A stretch of DNA of 64,000 nucleotides, taken from NCBI RefSeq assembly GCF_965227785.1, contig NZ_OZ245785.1, forward strand, positions 2,294,001 to 2,358,000. The letters run 5' to 3'. Positions 42,194 to 51,242 of the stretch are shown here, in pieces. Every line of letters begins with the position of its first letter. Position 1 is the first letter of the stretch. The notes under the pieces are model-generated. The model saw nothing but the letters and a program-made list of their open reading frames with translations, was not told the DNA's origin and made no database searches. This stretch comes from Gracilimonas sp965227785 (lineage in GTDB: Bacteria > Bacteroidota > Rhodothermia > Balneolales > Balneolaceae). The position numbers were made by a program, and so were the translations under genes.

Positions 42194-44074
42194 TTAATCG
42201 TTCAGCATAGCTGAGACATCAAAGGAGTTGTTTTCGCGGTTGATGTCAGCCAGTCGCTGAGAAGGATCTATAGTGATTGTTTTAATGGAAGAAGCGGCTT
42301 TGTTGATGGTCATGGTATAGCTTGGCTCAACCCACGGCCAGTCTGCCAATACCGTTCGCTTCTTATCCGTCTCGTTGGGTTTTTCTCCACGCATTACACG
42401 CAATGGAATGTAGAACAGTTCACTGCTTCCATCCTCATACTCAACCACAACGTCCAGCGGCATAGGCATCAAATCAATGCGTTCAATTTTAACAGAGGTT
42501 CTGTTATCATTTCCAATTACAGAGGTAATGCCATAGTCGATGGTTTTGGTGGTTTGAACGAAATATTCATAATACCAATCGAGGATCATCCCTGATTCTT
42601 TCTCCATAATACTCAGGAAGTCGAGTGCGGTTGGATGCTTCATCTTCCATTCCTTGTGATAATTCAGCATCCCATTTCGGAAGTCTTCTTTACCAATAAT
42701 ATACTCCATTTGACCAAGGAATACGGCTCCTTTAGAGTAAGCAGCACGACCATAGGCAAAATTGGTTTCGTAATGATCGGCATGTGTAGTCATAGGTTCT
42801 TCCATTCCTGACTCTACAAGGGAGTAATACCCACGGTATGAGCCTGCATAAGGGAAGTCAGAATTTTGATTGAACAGGTGATCCATAGTCTCAGCTGAAG
42901 CATAGCTGGTAAAGCCTTCGTCCATCCATTCGAGCAGACTTTCGTTGGTAGCCAATACATTTTGGAACCAGCTGTGATACATTTCGTGAACCATTACGCC
43001 CACCAGGCTGCCGAGGCTTCGCCCGCCTGTAATCAGGGTTCCCATCGGGTATTCCATTCCGCCGTCACCACCCTGCAGGTTAGTGTATTGCGGATAAGGG
43101 TACTCGCCGAAATGCTCGTTAGCATATTCAAAAGCACCAATGGTGTAATCAACCAGCTGCTCCCAATTCTGAGTGTATTGAGCGTTTTGCTCATCGGAAG
43201 CACCTTCAACTACAGCCGGCTGCTGATAAAGAAAGTGAAGTTTTGGTCCGTTAGGAACCTGGGCTATAACGTGTTTAAAATCAGGATCGGCACCCCAGAA
43301 AAAGTCGATGACGTTTTCCGCTTTAAAGTGCCAGGTCATTTTATCGCCACGAGGTCGGTTAACTTCGGCACCTTCTTCCTCATACCCATAGCCAATTTCA
43401 TTGGGGTTTTGAAGGACACCCGTTCCACCTAATACATAATTCTTGTCAATTGAAATTTTTACATCAAAATCACCAAAAACTCCGTGGAACTCCCGCCCGA
43501 CATAAGGGTTCGGATGCCATCCCTGGAAATCATATTCTGAAAGTTTTGGGTACCACTGGCTCATGGAGAATTCAACGCCTTCCGCGTTATTCCAACCTGA
43601 TCGGCGGATTTGAAGAGGAACCTGAGCATCCCACTCCATTTTGAAGGTAGTAGAAGCTCCGGGTTGAATCGGTTCATTAAGTTCAACAACCAGGATGGTT
43701 CCGTCTGTTTCATAGTCAACCGCTTTACCATCCTGCGTAAGAGACTTAACCCGCTGATAGCCAATTTCATCTTTGGACAACCCGGCAATACGGTCGCCAA
43801 CTCTTCGGTCAGGATCAGCGATGGTTCTTGAACGGATGTCCATCATGCTGCCGGGCTGAAAGGCATTAAAGTACAAGTGATAATAGACCCGTTCTAAAAC
43901 ATCAGGAGAGTTGTTGGTATAAACAAGGGTTTGCTTACCGGAATACTGGTGTTTCTCAGCATCCACATCAATTTCCATGGTGTAATCAACATGCTGCTGC
44001 CAGTAAGTTCGGTTTTGAGCGTTGGTTGTAAGGCAAAATAGCCCAAGTAAAATAAAAAGTGTGAGTTTCTTCAT
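42194..44074 (-). CDS. M1-family metallopeptidase, secreted
   Basis: The 626-residue protein has a signal peptide (LTLFILLGLFCLTTNAQ), a beta-sandwich N-terminal domain (DAEKHQYSGKQTLVYTNNSP), and the gluzincin active site HEMYH at residues 363-367 followed by the downstream Glu in LLEWMDEGFTSY about 18 residues on. The expected GGMEYPMG substrate motif (GxMEN in most M1 enzymes, here MEYP) lies just before. This matches a family common in Bacteroidota. It probably acts outside the cytoplasm on peptides. No sorting tail is seen, so it may remain periplasmic. Confidence 0.92.
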   Translation of the reverse strand: MKKLTLFILLGLFCLTTNAQNRTYWQQHVDYTMEIDVDAEKHQYSGKQTLVYTNNSPDVLERVYYHLYFNAFQPGSMMDIRSRTIADPDRRVGDRIAGLSKDEIGYQRVKSLTQDGKAVDYETDGTILVVELNEPIQPGASTTFKMEWDAQVPLQIRRSGWNNAEGVEFSMSQWYPKLSEYDFQGWHPNPYVGREFHGVFGDFDVKISIDKNYVLGGTGVLQNPNEIGYGYEEEGAEVNRPRGDKMTWHFKAENVIDFFWGADPDFKHVIAQVPNGPKLHFLYQQPAVVEGASDEQNAQYTQNWEQLVDYTIGAFEYANEHFGEYPYPQYTNLQGGDGGMEYPMGTLITGGRSLGSLVGVMVHEMYHSWFQNVLATNESLLEWMDEGFTSYASAETMDHLFNQNSDFPYAGSYRGYYSLVESGMEEPMTTHADHYETNFAYGRAAYSKGAVFLGQMEYIIGKEDFRNGMLNYHKEWKMKHPTALDFLSIMEKESGMILDWYYEYFVQTTKTIDYGITSVIGNDNRTSVKIERIDLMPMPLDVVVEYEDGSSELFYIPLRVMRGEKPNETDKKRTVLADWPWVEPSYTMTINKAASSIKTITIDPSQRLADINRENNSFDVSAMLND

Positions 44075-44087
44075 GCTTAAAAAGTTG

Positions 44088-44283
44088 ATCGCAGAGAACG
44101 CAAAGTATGCGCAAAGCCCGCGGAGATTAAAGGTTATTTAAAGCTCTATGAAATCTGTTTTTTTGTAATTTGGTTTTGAAATTAAGTAAGAGTTTTAATT
44201 TAGTATCAGACATTATTTAATATCGAAAACTCTTCACTGTCTGGTTCTTAGTGTAACATACCGAACTCTGCGTTCTCTGCGAT
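44088..44283. repeat. Long-spaced inverted repeat (CGCAGAGAACG family)
   Basis: ATCGCAGAGAACGCA at 44088-44102 is the exact reverse complement of TGCGTTCTCTGCGAT at 44269-44283, flanking about 166 nt of A+T-rich non-coding sequence between recR and the M1 peptidase gene. This may be one copy of a small non-autonomous element; no coding frame lies inside. Confidence 0.55.
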
Positions 44284-44293
44284 TTAAATAATG

Positions 44294-44896
44294 TCAAAAA
44301 CTGTTTCGGCTGGCAAAGGCACGGCTCAGGGTTGCTTCATCAATAAACTCGAGTTCAGTTCCCATCGGGATGCCATACGCAATACGGGTTACATCAACTT
44401 CGTAGTTCTTCAGAAGTTTGTTAATGTAATAAGAAGTAGCTTCTCCTTCCGCATCGGGGTTGAGAGCCAGAATAACTTCGTTGATATGGTCATCTTCTCC
44501 CACACGTTTCAGGAGTTCCTGAATCCGCAGTTTATCAGGGCCAATGTTATCCATGGGAGAAATGACCCCGCCTAATACGTGATATCGCCCTCGGAATTCA
44601 TTCGACTTTTCGATGATATAGACGTCATTGAATTCCTCGACCACACAAATGGCGGAAGGATCTCGTTTCGGGTTGTCACAGATCTTACAGGGATCAGAGT
44701 CACTCACATTACCACAAACGGAGCAACGGGTAACTTTCTCTTTCAGATCTACAATGGCCTGAGCTAATTTCTGGGCATACTCATCATTCTGTTTTAGTAA
44801 ATGAATGGCAATACGCTGGGCTGATTTACGTCCCGTTCCCGGGAGTTTGGCGAGCTGCTCTATGGCCCGCTCCAAATATTCTGAGGTTATCTGCAT
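44294..44896 (-). CDS. recR: Recombination mediator RecR
   Basis: The 200-residue protein follows the RecR plan: an N-terminal helix-hairpin-helix region (LPGTGRKSAQRIAIHLL), a four-cysteine zinc motif (CSVCGNVSDSDPCKICDN), a Toprim domain (AICVVEEFNDVYIIEKSNEF, HVLGGVISPMDNIGPD) and a C-terminal Walker-like segment (RIAYGIPMGTELEFID). RecR helps RecA load at gaps with RecO. It belongs to the conserved dnaX-ybaB-recR cluster, in that order on the minus strand, though each gene is separated here by an intergenic palindrome. Confidence 0.95.
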   Translation of the reverse strand: MQITSEYLERAIEQLAKLPGTGRKSAQRIAIHLLKQNDEYAQKLAQAIVDLKEKVTRCSVCGNVSDSDPCKICDNPKRDPSAICVVEEFNDVYIIEKSNEFRGRYHVLGGVISPMDNIGPDKLRIQELLKRVGEDDHINEVILALNPDAEGEATSYYINKLLKNYEVDVTRIAYGIPMGTELEFIDEATLSRAFASRNSF

Positions 44897-44916
44897 TCAG
44901 GAATTTTAAATGAGAA

Positions 44917-44961
44917 ATTATGAATGTTGAATTTGATTCTTGGTAATTCAGCATTCATAAT
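44917..44961. repeat. Intergenic 17-bp hairpin (ATTATGAATG family)
   Basis: ATTATGAATGTTGAATT (44917-44933) pairs with AATTCAGCATTCATAAT (44945-44961), one G-T wobble. It lies between ybaB and recR and resembles the hairpin at 28525-28563. Confidence 0.65.
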
Positions 44962-44978
44962 CCATAATTTCTAATTTC

Positions 44979-45326
44979 TTAGAGTCCAAATTTTGACATA
45001 TCCATACCTGGAATTCCGCCGCCGGGAATCATGCCTTTATACATTTCCTGCATTTTTTCTTTGGAAGCTTCTTCAGCTTTTTCGAGTGCTTTGTTTACAC
45101 CGGCCACAATCAGGTCTTCCAGCATTTCTTTGTCCTGTGGATCAACCACATCGTTATCCATTTCAATAGATACGATCTGTTTGTTGCCATTGGCTTTTAC
45201 CTTTACCATTCCGCCGCCGGCTTCGGCTTCCACGATCACGTCTTTAAGACCTTCCTGCGCTTCCTGCATTTTTGATTGCATTTCCTGAATCTTGCCAAAC
45301 ATATCGGCCATGTTAAAGTTGCTCAT
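44979..45326 (-). CDS. YbaB/EbfC nucleoid-associated protein
   Basis: The 115-residue protein contains the YbaB core: FGKIQEMQSKMQEAQEGLKD followed by VEAEAGGGMVKVKANGNKQIVSIEMD, with an acidic-basic helix pattern and a C-terminal glycine-methionine-rich tail (GGGIPGMDM). YbaB binds DNA as a dimer. It sits between dnaX and recR, the conserved neighbourhood of the family. Confidence 0.94.
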   Translation of the reverse strand: MSNFNMADMFGKIQEMQSKMQEAQEGLKDVIVEAEAGGGMVKVKANGNKQIVSIEMDNDVVDPQDKEMLEDLIVAGVNKALEKAEEASKEKMQEMYKGMIPGGGIPGMDMSKFGL

Positions 45327-45379
45327 AATTCTAAGTTGGATTTAATGTTCTTTTATATAAAGCTCTCAGCTGTCAGTCT

Positions 45380-45411
45380 TCAGCCGTCAGTTAAAGAAAA
45401 CTGTCGGCTGA
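45380..45411. repeat. Intergenic 13-bp hairpin (AGCTGACA family)
   Basis: TCAGCCGTCAGTT (45380-45392) pairs with AACTGTCGGCTGA (45399-45411), one G-T pair. Flanking AGCTGAAGTCTGAAAGCT text is shared with 29243-29266. It lies between dnaX and ybaB on the minus strand. Confidence 0.65.
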
Positions 45412-45432
45412 TAGCTGAAGTCTGAAAGCTGT

Positions 45433-47295
45433 CTAATACTCAAGTTCGGCCCCGAAAATCTCTACAATATCACGAATAATGGGGTCTTTTTGTTGGATTT
45501 GTTTAAAGCGCTCATATACGCTCATGGGTTTTTCACGCTCTTGTTGTTCACCAACCGACACATTAAAACGAAGTAATGCACCCACACATTCCTTCAGTTT
45601 CTTTTGTAGTTCAGATTTCTGCTCATCCAGCATCTTGTGGGCAAATTGGTTATCACACTCCAAAAATAATTCCGAACCTTTCAGTTTAACCACTTTTACC
45701 CGTTCCATTTGCAGATGAAGCAACATCGGGAAATCACCTTTCAGTGAATTCAGGTATTCCGGCCATGAGTTTTGGATGTATTCGAGCGTGAGTTTTTCAG
45801 GAGCTTTTTTTTCCTCTTTCGGTGAAGGTGTTGACGGTACTTTAGCTGTCCCATTTGGTTTTGATGTTTTTTGGGAGGCAGCAGCCGTTTTCCTGGAGAG
45901 GCTGGTCATCAGGGCCGGCGTACCTATATCAAAATCATCTTCTTCGGCAGGCTCCGGTTCTTCAAAATCAGCTTCTGCAGTCTCAGGCTCTTCTTCCGGT
46001 TCTTGCTTAGTTTCTGTTTCTTGGACTGTAACCTTAACATTGGATTCTTCCGTTTCCTGACTCTGAGATTCGCTTTGTTCTTCCTGATCTGCGTTAGAAG
46101 AAGATTCCCGAGTTGCATCAGGCTCGTCAGGTTTTTCTTTCTGGGCTGAACCGTTTTGAGTGGTGCCTACGAAGTTACCGGAGTTTTTTTTTAACTCCTC
46201 CAAACCGGCTAATAACTCAGAAAGCTGTTCCGATCGCTCCATGTGAATCAGCTTCAGTAAGGTGATTTCGAACTGAATGCGTGGCTGACTTGCGTCTTTT
46301 AGCTTGATCTGAGCTTCGCTGATGATATGCAGCATGCGCATTAAATCATCGCGGGAAAAATCTTTGGCCGTCTGCTGGTACCGCTTCTTGGTTTCCTCGG
46401 AAGCTTCAACCAAATAAAGCTGTTCGCTGTGATGAGCGATATATAAATTTCGGAGATGTTCGGTCAGCCCAATCAGGTACTCCTGAATGTCATACCCCTC
46501 TTGCAGCAACGTGTTAATAAGTTCCAGCCCTTTGTCAGCATCATGCTCTTTTACGCAATCCATAAACTGGAACAAGCGGTCGGTTCCAACTACATTCAGG
46601 GCCTGTAGTAGTTCATCATGGGTGATAGTGTCTCCACAAAAAGCAATGGCCTGATCCATTAATCCGAGAGCATCCCGTAAGGCTCCGTCAGCTTTTTTTG
46701 CAATTACGTGAAGGGATTCTTCATCAATGGAAATATCTTCGTCCAGTGAAATCTTACGCAGGCGCTGCACGATTTCATCCACGGAAATCCTCTTGAAATC
46801 GAAGCGCTGTACGCGAGACAAGATAGTAGGCAGAACCTTGTGGGGTTCGGTAGTCGCAAAAATAAAAATGGCGTGTTCCGGGGGTTCTTCCAGCGTTTTC
46901 AGCAGCGCATTGAAAGCTGCTTTACTGAGCATGTGAACCTCATCCACGATAAAAACTTTGTAGCGTCCGTTCTGTGGAGGAATCCGAACGCTTTCCCGAA
47001 GGTGATGCACATCATCCACCTTGTTATTGGAGGCGGCATCCATCTCAACAATATTCAGCGTCTGGTTCAACGATTCGCCATCAATGCTGGTATCAATTTC
47101 GTTGATGGTACGGGCAAGCACGCGAGCCATGGTTGTTTTTCCAACACCACGCGGACCGCAAAACATGTAGGCATGAGACAGCCTGTTTTGTTTAATGGCA
47201 TTTTTGATGGTGTTGCTCACATGTTCTTGCGAGACAATATCATCAAAGGTATGCGGTCGATATTTTCGGGTAAGTGCGCGGTACGTTTCTGACAT
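45433..47295 (-). CDS. dnaX: DNA polymerase III clamp-loader subunit gamma/tau
   Basis: The product (620 residues from ATG 47293-47295; TTG at 47301 is less likely) has Walker A FCGPRGVGKTTMAR, DEVHMLSKAAFNALLKTLEEPP and FIFATTEPHKVLPTILSR, with domain III to about residue 365. Walker A is followed by RTINEIDTSIDGESLNQ, with no four-cysteine zinc module as in E. coli DnaX. After codon 367 comes an A9 run, then an acidic linker to about residue 500 and a C-terminal domain starting KLTLEYIQNSWPEYL. The order dnaX-ybaB-recR is classic. Confidence 0.95.
   Translation of the reverse strand: MSETYRALTRKYRPHTFDDIVSQEHVSNTIKNAIKQNRLSHAYMFCGPRGVGKTTMARVLARTINEIDTSIDGESLNQTLNIVEMDAASNNKVDDVHHLRESVRIPPQNGRYKVFIVDEVHMLSKAAFNALLKTLEEPPEHAIFIFATTEPHKVLPTILSRVQRFDFKRISVDEIVQRLRKISLDEDISIDEESLHVIAKKADGALRDALGLMDQAIAFCGDTITHDELLQALNVVGTDRLFQFMDCVKEHDADKGLELINTLLQEGYDIQEYLIGLTEHLRNLYIAHHSEQLYLVEASEETKKRYQQTAKDFSRDDLMRMLHIISEAQIKLKDASQPRIQFEITLLKLIHMERSEQLSELLAGLEELKKNSGNFVGTTQNGSAQKEKPDEPDATRESSSNADQEEQSESQSQETEESNVKVTVQETETKQEPEEEPETAEADFEEPEPAEEDDFDIGTPALMTSLSRKTAAASQKTSKPNGTAKVPSTPSPKEEKKAPEKLTLEYIQNSWPEYLNSLKGDFPMLLHLQMERVKVVKLKGSELFLECDNQFAHKMLDEQKSELQKKLKECVGALLRFNVSVGEQQEREKPMSVYERFKQIQQKDPIIRDIVEIFGAELEY
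46184..46192 (-). promoter_or_regulatory. Candidate programmed slippage site in dnaX (A9)
   Basis: The coding strand reads TTA AAA AAA AAC, nine consecutive A residues. One extra A (or a -1 ribosomal shift) gives AAA CTC CGG then TAA; one A fewer gives ACT CCG GTA ACT TCG then TAG. Either would end the protein around residue 372-376, after domain III, as in a gamma subunit. The run is flanked by GGAGTT and AACTCC, which could form a small stem. Confidence 0.55.
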
Positions 47296-47508
47296 TCTCA
47301 AAGGTCGCTTTAACTGACGGTTGGAATGTACAAAAAGACTGGAAGAATTGGAGAGGGGAATTAGTAATTAGTTCGGGAATGTGAGAAAAAAGGGGAAGTA
47401 ATAAACTCTGAATAATAGTTGATAAAACGGGTGCAAAAGTAGAGCAAGTGAGTTCTAATGTTTAAGAAAATATAACGTTAGAGTAAGTTTTTGAGTTTTA
47501 TTTCTCAG

Positions 47509-50500
47509 ATGGGAGAACTACATTTGCCATGCGTTGGCTTTAGGGCCGTAGTATCGACCTATAATCTGGGAGGAAGTATCAAACGAGCAAAGAAAAGGAC
47601 AGTCTTATCAGGCTTGCTCTGTATGTTTATTTTATTGGCTATTCCACTCTTTTCAGAGGCACAGAATGAAAACTTTGAGAATTATGTAGTTACACAGTTT
47701 GGTCTTGAAGAGGGCCTACCCCAAAGTTCGGTGAATGATATAATTCAAGCTGGAGACGGTTATATCTGGCTGGCGACCTATGGTGGCTTGGTAAGGTTTG
47801 ACGGCCTTTCGTTTACTACGTTTAACCGTTCAAATACTCCCGGAATGGTTGAAGAAAGGATATTAAATATTTTAGAAGACTCAGAAGGAAGTATTTGGAT
47901 TATCTCTGAAGACCCTCAAACACCGTTATTGAGGTATAAAAATGGTGAAGTCCAAGATTTTCCTATAGATAGAAGCAGCGTGGGTGGTATTAGATTGCAG
48001 AATGCCAAAGATGGCACCCTTTTGATGACGAGTTCAGAAAAACTATTGAAGTTTAATGGGGTGGGATTTCAGAGAGTCGACATTATCAAACCAGACAGCA
48101 ACGAATCAGAAAACAATTATGAAGAGTGGACCTGGCTAAATCTGAATAAAAAGATCGTACTCTTTAAAGATAATAAAGCAATAGAAGTAGCAGATTTTAG
48201 TGATGAGTTTGAAGGAAATTTTGAAGACTCAAGAGAATATCCGGCAGGTTCCGGAGAATTAATTTTGGCTACCCGTAGTGAGGGTTTTTATAAATATGCT
48301 GATAATAAAATTTCACCTTTGCCCATTGATGATGGCATGGAAGGTCTGATCTTTAATACTTTTGGAAATACTAATTCTGATGCAGAAGAACTATATATAG
48401 AGTTAATAGGGCATGTTGCTGTATGGTATGGTTCAGAATTAAAGCTTTTCAAAACGCTTCAATACAACTCACAACTTAATTTAAAGGGTGTTTTAAAAGA
48501 TTCTGAAGGCAATCTGTGGTTTGGAACAGATGCAAGCGGACTTTTCAAAGTGAGACCATCAGCCATACAAATGATTGACAAAGACCAGGGATTGTCTAAC
48601 GAAAGAATGTTGTCTTTAACCATGTTAGATGACGGGACAGGACTTTTTTCTACAAATTGCGGGGGGATATATGAATGGAGAGGTGGAAAAGCTTATTCGT
48701 CAAAAGTTCAGGAGTTTTACCATAGTGGTTGTAACTGGTCAGTCTTCCAGGATTCAAAAGGCAGAATATGGATAGGGGGCGGAGGAGTTTATGTAACCCG
48801 TTCTTTAAACGAAGAAGGAATTTTTTACGGAGAGGCTGAAGGCTTCACAAATGTTGGGGTTTTGGCGATGATGGAAGACCGTGACGAGAATATATGGGTT
48901 GCTTCTACAGATGGTTTATATGTAAACGATGGAGAGAAGTTTGTTAGAACATATACCGAAGAAGACGGGCTTTACTATAACGATGTGAGATCACTCTTAG
49001 AAGATGAAGATGGAATCATATGGGTTGGAACGTCTAACGGTCTTAATACTATTCAGAATAATGAGGTAAGAAAGATTCCTTTGATAGGAAATAGTGAAAT
49101 TTCTGCTCAAAATGCCCAGCCCAATGTCAGAGCGATCTATCAGGATAATGAAAATTATATGTGGATTGGAACCTATGGGGAAGGGCTGTTCAGGGTTAAC
49201 GGAGATGAGGTTCAACAGCTAACTACAACAGATGGGCTTTTTGACAACGTGGTTTCCCATATCGTAGAAGATGAATATGGCTATTTCTGGATGGGCAGCA
49301 ATCGCGGAATTTCACGGGTTAAAAGAAAAGACCTGGTAGAATACCTGGATGGGAATGCCGATACTTTTGTTTTTGACTCATTTGGATCCAATGACGGAAT
49401 GAATTCAGCGGAAACGAATGGTGGATTCCAGCCAAATGCAGTAAAAGATTCAACAGGCAGAATTTACTTTCCAACAATAGCGGGTGTTGCTGTGGTTGAC
49501 CCGTCAAAAGTAGCCAGAAATGCGGTTCCCCCACCCGTATATATTGAAGGTCTGCGGACCGAGGAACGAGAAATAGCTGTAGAAGATACCATTGTGTTAT
49601 CATATAACACAGCATTTCTGGAGGTTAGTTATACAGGGATAAATTTTACAGATCCCGAAAAGGTGCAGTTTAAATACAGGATGGATGGCCTCGATGATGA
49701 CTGGATTGATGTTGGCAACTCCCGGTCAGCCCTATACTCAAAAATACCTCCGGGTGAATACATTTTCCAGGTAATTGCAGGTAACAGTGACGGAGTATGG
49801 AATACTACAGGAGCCTCATTGATGGTGACGGTAATTCCCCCATTCTGGCAAACTTCCTGGTTTTATTCGTTGGTGGCTTTATCAATAATCGGGGTAGCCG
49901 GTTGTGCCTACTACGTGCGAATAGAACAACTAAAAAGGCAAAATGAACGACAGAAACGTTTTACAGAACAGCTCATTGAATCTGAAGAAAAAGAAAGAAA
50001 ACGTATAGCTTCCGAATTACACGATAGTTTAGGTCAGCAAATACTGGTTATAAAAAACAGGGCAGAATTGGCTCGTAATTTTGTTGAAAATCCCGATGAA
50101 CTTGGTGAGCAGCTGGATGAAATTATGCAAAGTGCCACCTTATCTATTGAAGAGGTTAGGTCTATTTCTCACGACCTGCGCCCCGTTCATCTCGAAAGGT
50201 TTGGGCTCACGGATGCAGTAAGAAACTTATGCGTTACGATTCAGGAAACATCTGCGTTGGACTGGGCTTATCATGTGGATGATATAGACGGGGTAATCCC
50301 AATGAAAAACGAAATTCACTTTTACAGGGTAATTCAGGAGGGAGTAAATAACATTCTGAAGCATGCGAAAGCATCTCAAGCATCGGTAATTATTAAAATA
50401 AGGCCTGTTGGTTTAACGGCTGTCCTCTGGGATAACGGAATAGGTTTTAAGGTGGGTGAAAAGAAGAATATGGCAGGACTTGGGCTGTCGGGCATGGACG

Positions 50501-50604
50501 AACGAATTGAAACACTGGGTGGCACTATTGATGTGCAATCAGCCGAAGGGGAAGGAACGACCATAAAAATTGTGATACCGGTAAAAGAATGGGCAATGAC
50601 ATGA
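47509..50604 (+). CDS. Hybrid two-component sensor with propeller: Reg_prop/Y_Y_Y/HisKA_3/HATPase
   Basis: The kinase (about 1031 residues from ATG 47509; TTG 47491 is an alternative) starts with a signal-like segment, then about 14 propeller repeats of the form 'EDSEGSIWI', 'EDEDGIIWVGTSNGL' filling residues 60-650. A Y_Y_Y domain (QFKYRMDGLDDDWIDVGN), a transmembrane helix (WFYSLVALSIIGVAGCAYYV) and a HisKA_3 domain follow, with phospho-His838 in RIASELHDSLGQQ. The C-terminal HATPase has LWDNGIGFKVG and GLGLSGMDERIE. It overlaps the response regulator by 4 nt. Confidence 0.9.
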   Translation: MGELHLPCVGFRAVVSTYNLGGSIKRAKKRTVLSGLLCMFILLAIPLFSEAQNENFENYVVTQFGLEEGLPQSSVNDIIQAGDGYIWLATYGGLVRFDGLSFTTFNRSNTPGMVEERILNILEDSEGSIWIISEDPQTPLLRYKNGEVQDFPIDRSSVGGIRLQNAKDGTLLMTSSEKLLKFNGVGFQRVDIIKPDSNESENNYEEWTWLNLNKKIVLFKDNKAIEVADFSDEFEGNFEDSREYPAGSGELILATRSEGFYKYADNKISPLPIDDGMEGLIFNTFGNTNSDAEELYIELIGHVAVWYGSELKLFKTLQYNSQLNLKGVLKDSEGNLWFGTDASGLFKVRPSAIQMIDKDQGLSNERMLSLTMLDDGTGLFSTNCGGIYEWRGGKAYSSKVQEFYHSGCNWSVFQDSKGRIWIGGGGVYVTRSLNEEGIFYGEAEGFTNVGVLAMMEDRDENIWVASTDGLYVNDGEKFVRTYTEEDGLYYNDVRSLLEDEDGIIWVGTSNGLNTIQNNEVRKIPLIGNSEISAQNAQPNVRAIYQDNENYMWIGTYGEGLFRVNGDEVQQLTTTDGLFDNVVSHIVEDEYGYFWMGSNRGISRVKRKDLVEYLDGNADTFVFDSFGSNDGMNSAETNGGFQPNAVKDSTGRIYFPTIAGVAVVDPSKVARNAVPPPVYIEGLRTEEREIAVEDTIVLSYNTAFLEVSYTGINFTDPEKVQFKYRMDGLDDDWIDVGNSRSALYSKIPPGEYIFQVIAGNSDGVWNTTGASLMVTVIPPFWQTSWFYSLVALSIIGVAGCAYYVRIEQLKRQNERQKRFTEQLIESEEKERKRIASELHDSLGQQILVIKNRAELARNFVENPDELGEQLDEIMQSATLSIEEVRSISHDLRPVHLERFGLTDAVRNLCVTIQETSALDWAYHVDDIDGVIPMKNEIHFYRVIQEGVNNILKHAKASQASVIIKIRPVGLTAVLWDNGIGFKVGEKKNMAGLGLSGMDERIETLGGTIDVQSAEGEGTTIKIVIPVKEWAMT

Positions 50605-51242
50605 AAATACTAATCGCTGACGATCATCCTCTGATGTTGAAAGGGCTTCACCAGGTGCTGGAAAGTCAAAAAAAATACGAGATAATTACGGCTCAGAACG
50701 GGGAAGAGGCACTGGGGTGCATCCGTAAAGAAAAGCCGCGGATAGCTATACTGGATATTGAAATGCCCAAAACGACCGGTTTTGAAGTGGCCCAGCAGGT
50801 GCATTACGAAAGCCTGCCTGTGGATATCATTTTTTTGACGATGTACAAAGACGAATCCATGTTTAATAAAGCCATGGATATTGGAGTGAAAGGCTATGTG
50901 CTGAAAGAAAATACCGTTTCAGAAATCACGCAGTGTCTGCAGAACGTGTTGAAGGGAGATCACTACCTGAGTCCGGCCATATCTAACTTCCTTATCCGAA
51001 GAAATACGAAGCTGGTATCACCGGCAAGCGATAAAGATGGCCTGAATGCCCTTACCAGGACAGAAAAGAGAATTATCAAAGAATTGGCCGACCTGAGAAC
51101 CAGTCAGGAAATTGCTGATGAGCATAATGTAAGCATCAAAACTATTCAGAATCATCGTAACAACATTTGCAACAAACTGGGGCTTAGCGGAACCCATGCT
51201 CTTCTCAAATACGCTGTAGAGCACGCTTCAAAGATAAAATAA
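50601..51242 (+). CDS. NarL/FixJ-type response regulator
   Basis: The start at ATG 50601 overlaps the kinase stop (ATGA), giving 213 residues; ATG 50589 in-frame is an alternative. The receiver domain has DD at 7-8, phosphoacceptor Asp52 in AILDIEMPK, TMYKDE and the GYVLKEN lysine. The C-terminal LuxR/NarL helix-turn-helix (LTRTEKRIIKELADLRTSQE, then VSIKTIQNHRNNICNKLGL) marks a DNA-binding regulator. The partner is clearly the overlapping sensor kinase. The palindrome 9 nt after its stop codon recurs twice downstream and is its most likely target, which is inferred. Confidence 0.9.
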   Translation: MKILIADDHPLMLKGLHQVLESQKKYEIITAQNGEEALGCIRKEKPRIAILDIEMPKTTGFEVAQQVHYESLPVDIIFLTMYKDESMFNKAMDIGVKGYVLKENTVSEITQCLQNVLKGDHYLSPAISNFLIRRNTKLVSPASDKDGLNALTRTEKRIIKELADLRTSQEIADEHNVSIKTIQNHRNNICNKLGLSGTHALLKYAVEHASKIK

